Assembly (NCBI GenBank): GCA_965222345.1 | Contig: CBDCTS010000007.1 | Coordinates: 806,001-870,000 of the forward strand | Source of the DNA: JADFGZ01 sp965222345 | Lineage (GTDB): Bacteria; Acidobacteriota; Terriglobia; 2-12-FULL-54-10 | Direction of reading: 5' to 3' | DNA: 64,000 nucleotides | Shown here: positions 62,786 to 64,000 of the stretch, piece after piece | Position numbering within the stretch: position 1 is the first letter of the stretch | Layout of the letters: the number at the start of each line of letters is the position of its first letter | Notes under the pieces: generated by a model | Seen by the model: the letters and a program-made list of their open reading frames with translations, nothing else | The model's database searches: none | Told to the model about the DNA's origin: nothing | Translations under genes and position numbers: made by a program

Positions 62786-63982
62786 TCATTGATCTTTCGG
62801 CTTGACCGCCGGTGGCGGCTTCTGATCGGAAGCAGGGACAGGACTCAACCGCAGGTTCTTGCCGATGCGGTACCACCGGGACCCGTACAAAAGGCGAAGT
62901 TCCTCCCAGCGTTGCTGCAGCTCCCCGTTTAAATTCAGTGCCCAAGCCGTTCGTTCCTCAAACTCTTGTTGGAGTTTCTGGAGCGCCGCCCGCGCCTGTT
63001 CCATCTCTTGCTGGAGACCTAAGGCCCACTGCACCTTGTTTTCATGATCGGCCTGCAACTGGCGAATATACCCAGCTTTTTCGGAGAGTTGCCGATCCAG
63101 CTCGCGTGCCCACCGGGTGTGTTCCTCCAGCAACTGTTCCAGCTCTTGCTCTCGTTGTTGAGCTTCTGTGACTTGCGCCCTGGCTAGAGCTAAGTGGTCC
63201 GTCAGGGAACGGATGTGCATTTCTCTTTCCTGCAGTACGTTGCCCGTAGAGGGCAAATACAACAGGGGACGAGCCGGGCCCAAAGGCTGGCTGGAGCAGA
63301 GCGCCACAAAGTAGTGCGCTGCCTTTTCTCTCTCGTCTTTGCTCTCTCCGCTGCTGGCCGCTGCGTCGGTTTCCTCCTGAAGAATGGAATCTGCGGAGTG
63401 CTCCTGGAAGTTTGCTTCCGCCCCCGGGCCTGACACCATCAGGCCGGCCACGTGATTTTCAAACAGAATCGCGCGATGCGGAAAAAGCGGTTTCAGGGTC
63501 TCTTCCAACTCGGCGAAAGAAAACTCACGAACGTGAAAGGGATTGACCTCGCCGCGCTCCTCCGTGTAGTAGAGCCGGTTGGGAGTCGAGAGCAACAGCA
63601 ATCCCGATGGGTGAAGCACGCGATGCAACTCCGCCAGGAAAGCCTCCGGGTCCTCCAGATGCTCGATGATTTCAAAAGCCACCACCAAATCGAATTGTCC
63701 GGAAGGAAAGGGAAGGGCCAGACAGCCGGATTGCGCAAAGTGGACCTTCGGCGATCCATAGTGACGGCGGGCGTGGCCCACTGCCTCTGCGGAAAGGTCC
63801 ACGCCAAATACCGCCGCCGCCTTTTCTCCCAGCAAGGCCGACCCGTATCCGGTGCCGCAAGCGACGTCCAGGGCGGATTTCTCCGCAGAATATCTCTGCG
63901 CAAACAAGTACCGGGCGCGGTGCTCGTTGAGCAGGTCCGCATCGCCTTCTCCCGGTATCACGCGTTCTCCGGTGAACTTCAC
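62786..63982 (-). CDS. Class I SAM methyltransferase with C-terminal coiled coil
   Basis: 398 residues. The N-terminus is MKFTGERVIPG, a glycan-cluster methyltransferase hallmark. Motif I is ALDVACGTGYGSALL, then GVDLSAEAV and VVAFEIIEHLEDPEAF. Residues about 265-370 form a Gln/Glu-rich coiled coil and the end reads GSRWYRIGKNLRLSP, a motif often seen at the end of glycan-cluster proteins. It probably methylates a terminal sugar, with the coiled coil as a measuring or docking element. Confidence 0.88.
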   Translation of the reverse strand: MKFTGERVIPGEGDADLLNEHRARYLFAQRYSAEKSALDVACGTGYGSALLGEKAAAVFGVDLSAEAVGHARRHYGSPKVHFAQSGCLALPFPSGQFDLVVAFEIIEHLEDPEAFLAELHRVLHPSGLLLLSTPNRLYYTEERGEVNPFHVREFSFAELEETLKPLFPHRAILFENHVAGLMVSGPGAEANFQEHSADSILQEETDAAASSGESKDEREKAAHYFVALCSSQPLGPARPLLYLPSTGNVLQEREMHIRSLTDHLALARAQVTEAQQREQELEQLLEEHTRWARELDRQLSEKAGYIRQLQADHENKVQWALGLQQEMEQARAALQKLQQEFEERTAWALNLNGELQQRWEELRLLYGSRWYRIGKNLRLSPVPASDQKPPPAVKPKDQ

Positions 63983-64000
63983 GGCAGGTTTCCTCCCGCC

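Overview
The window looks like a chromosomal segment of a free-living, Gram-negative-type bacterium, most plausibly an Acidobacteriota genome. This is an inference. It rests on the tig-clpP-clpX-lon-rho block, the DUF3467 protein, the NHL-type propeller protein, the PpiD-like foldase and the oligopeptide ABC cassette. No rRNA is present to confirm it. Most resident genes have moderate to high GC. Two stretches (about 28.5-29.2 kb and 53.1-56.5 kb) look clearly richer in GC and carry mobile or toxin-type genes.

Layout. 0-2.6 kb: end of a PhoD-like phosphatase, a Ni/Co-type exporter, a DEDD exonuclease and a DUF4160/DUF2442 pair whose first member has an in-frame TGA. 2.8-7.7 kb: glucose-6-phosphate isomerase, a decayed HAD hydrolase start, a membrane-anchored PPIase and an orphan GvpL/F protein. 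8.0-18.1 kb: RNase HI, zinc-ribbon coiled coil, DUF3467, then the proteostasis block tig, clpP, clpX, lon, followed by rho and a CAU tRNA. 18.2-23.9 kb: a B3-like metallo-beta-lactamase homologue with altered zinc ligands, small enzymes, a complete IS30 element with perfect 21-bp inverted repeats, and HU. 24.2-28.4 kb: a two-part beta-propeller gene split by TGA, an IS5-type relic, a repeat patch and an M23 peptidase.

28.4-43.2 kb: a FitAB-type toxin-antitoxin pair overlapping a 26-codon stub resembling HsdR, hemJ/hemH, a sugar transferase, a dienelactone hydrolase, a mazE gene with a dead mazF between 67-bp direct repeats, the five-gene opp operon (leftward) and myo-inositol-1-phosphate synthase. 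43.2-46.0 kb: a compact leftward polyamine operon (pyruvoyl arginine decarboxylase, deoxyhypusine synthase-like protein, agmatinase). It could convert arginine through agmatine and putrescine to homospermidine or a related polyamine. 46.3-49.5 kb: MauE/DoxX-like and DsbA-like redox proteins, then a DUF3311-SSS symporter pair.

49.5-56.8 kb: an accessory region with palindromic repeats, a short serine recombinase, a DUF3108 protein with a broken glycosyltransferase, and an eroded island (transposase stub, dicarboxylate/amino-acid symporter, orphan C-terminal fragment, dead integrase). 56.8-64 kb: yebC-ruvC-hypothetical operon, a DUF2971 fragment, a ParE-type toxin-antitoxin pair, and a two-domain glycosyltransferase next to a methyltransferase with a coiled-coil tail.

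Main themes: an unusual polyamine operon; several open frames each interrupted by a single stop; at least five toxin-antitoxin loci, some decayed; and a dispersed palindromic repeat family with one inverted copy pair about 23 kb apart. All family calls come from reading motifs by eye. No database search was run.
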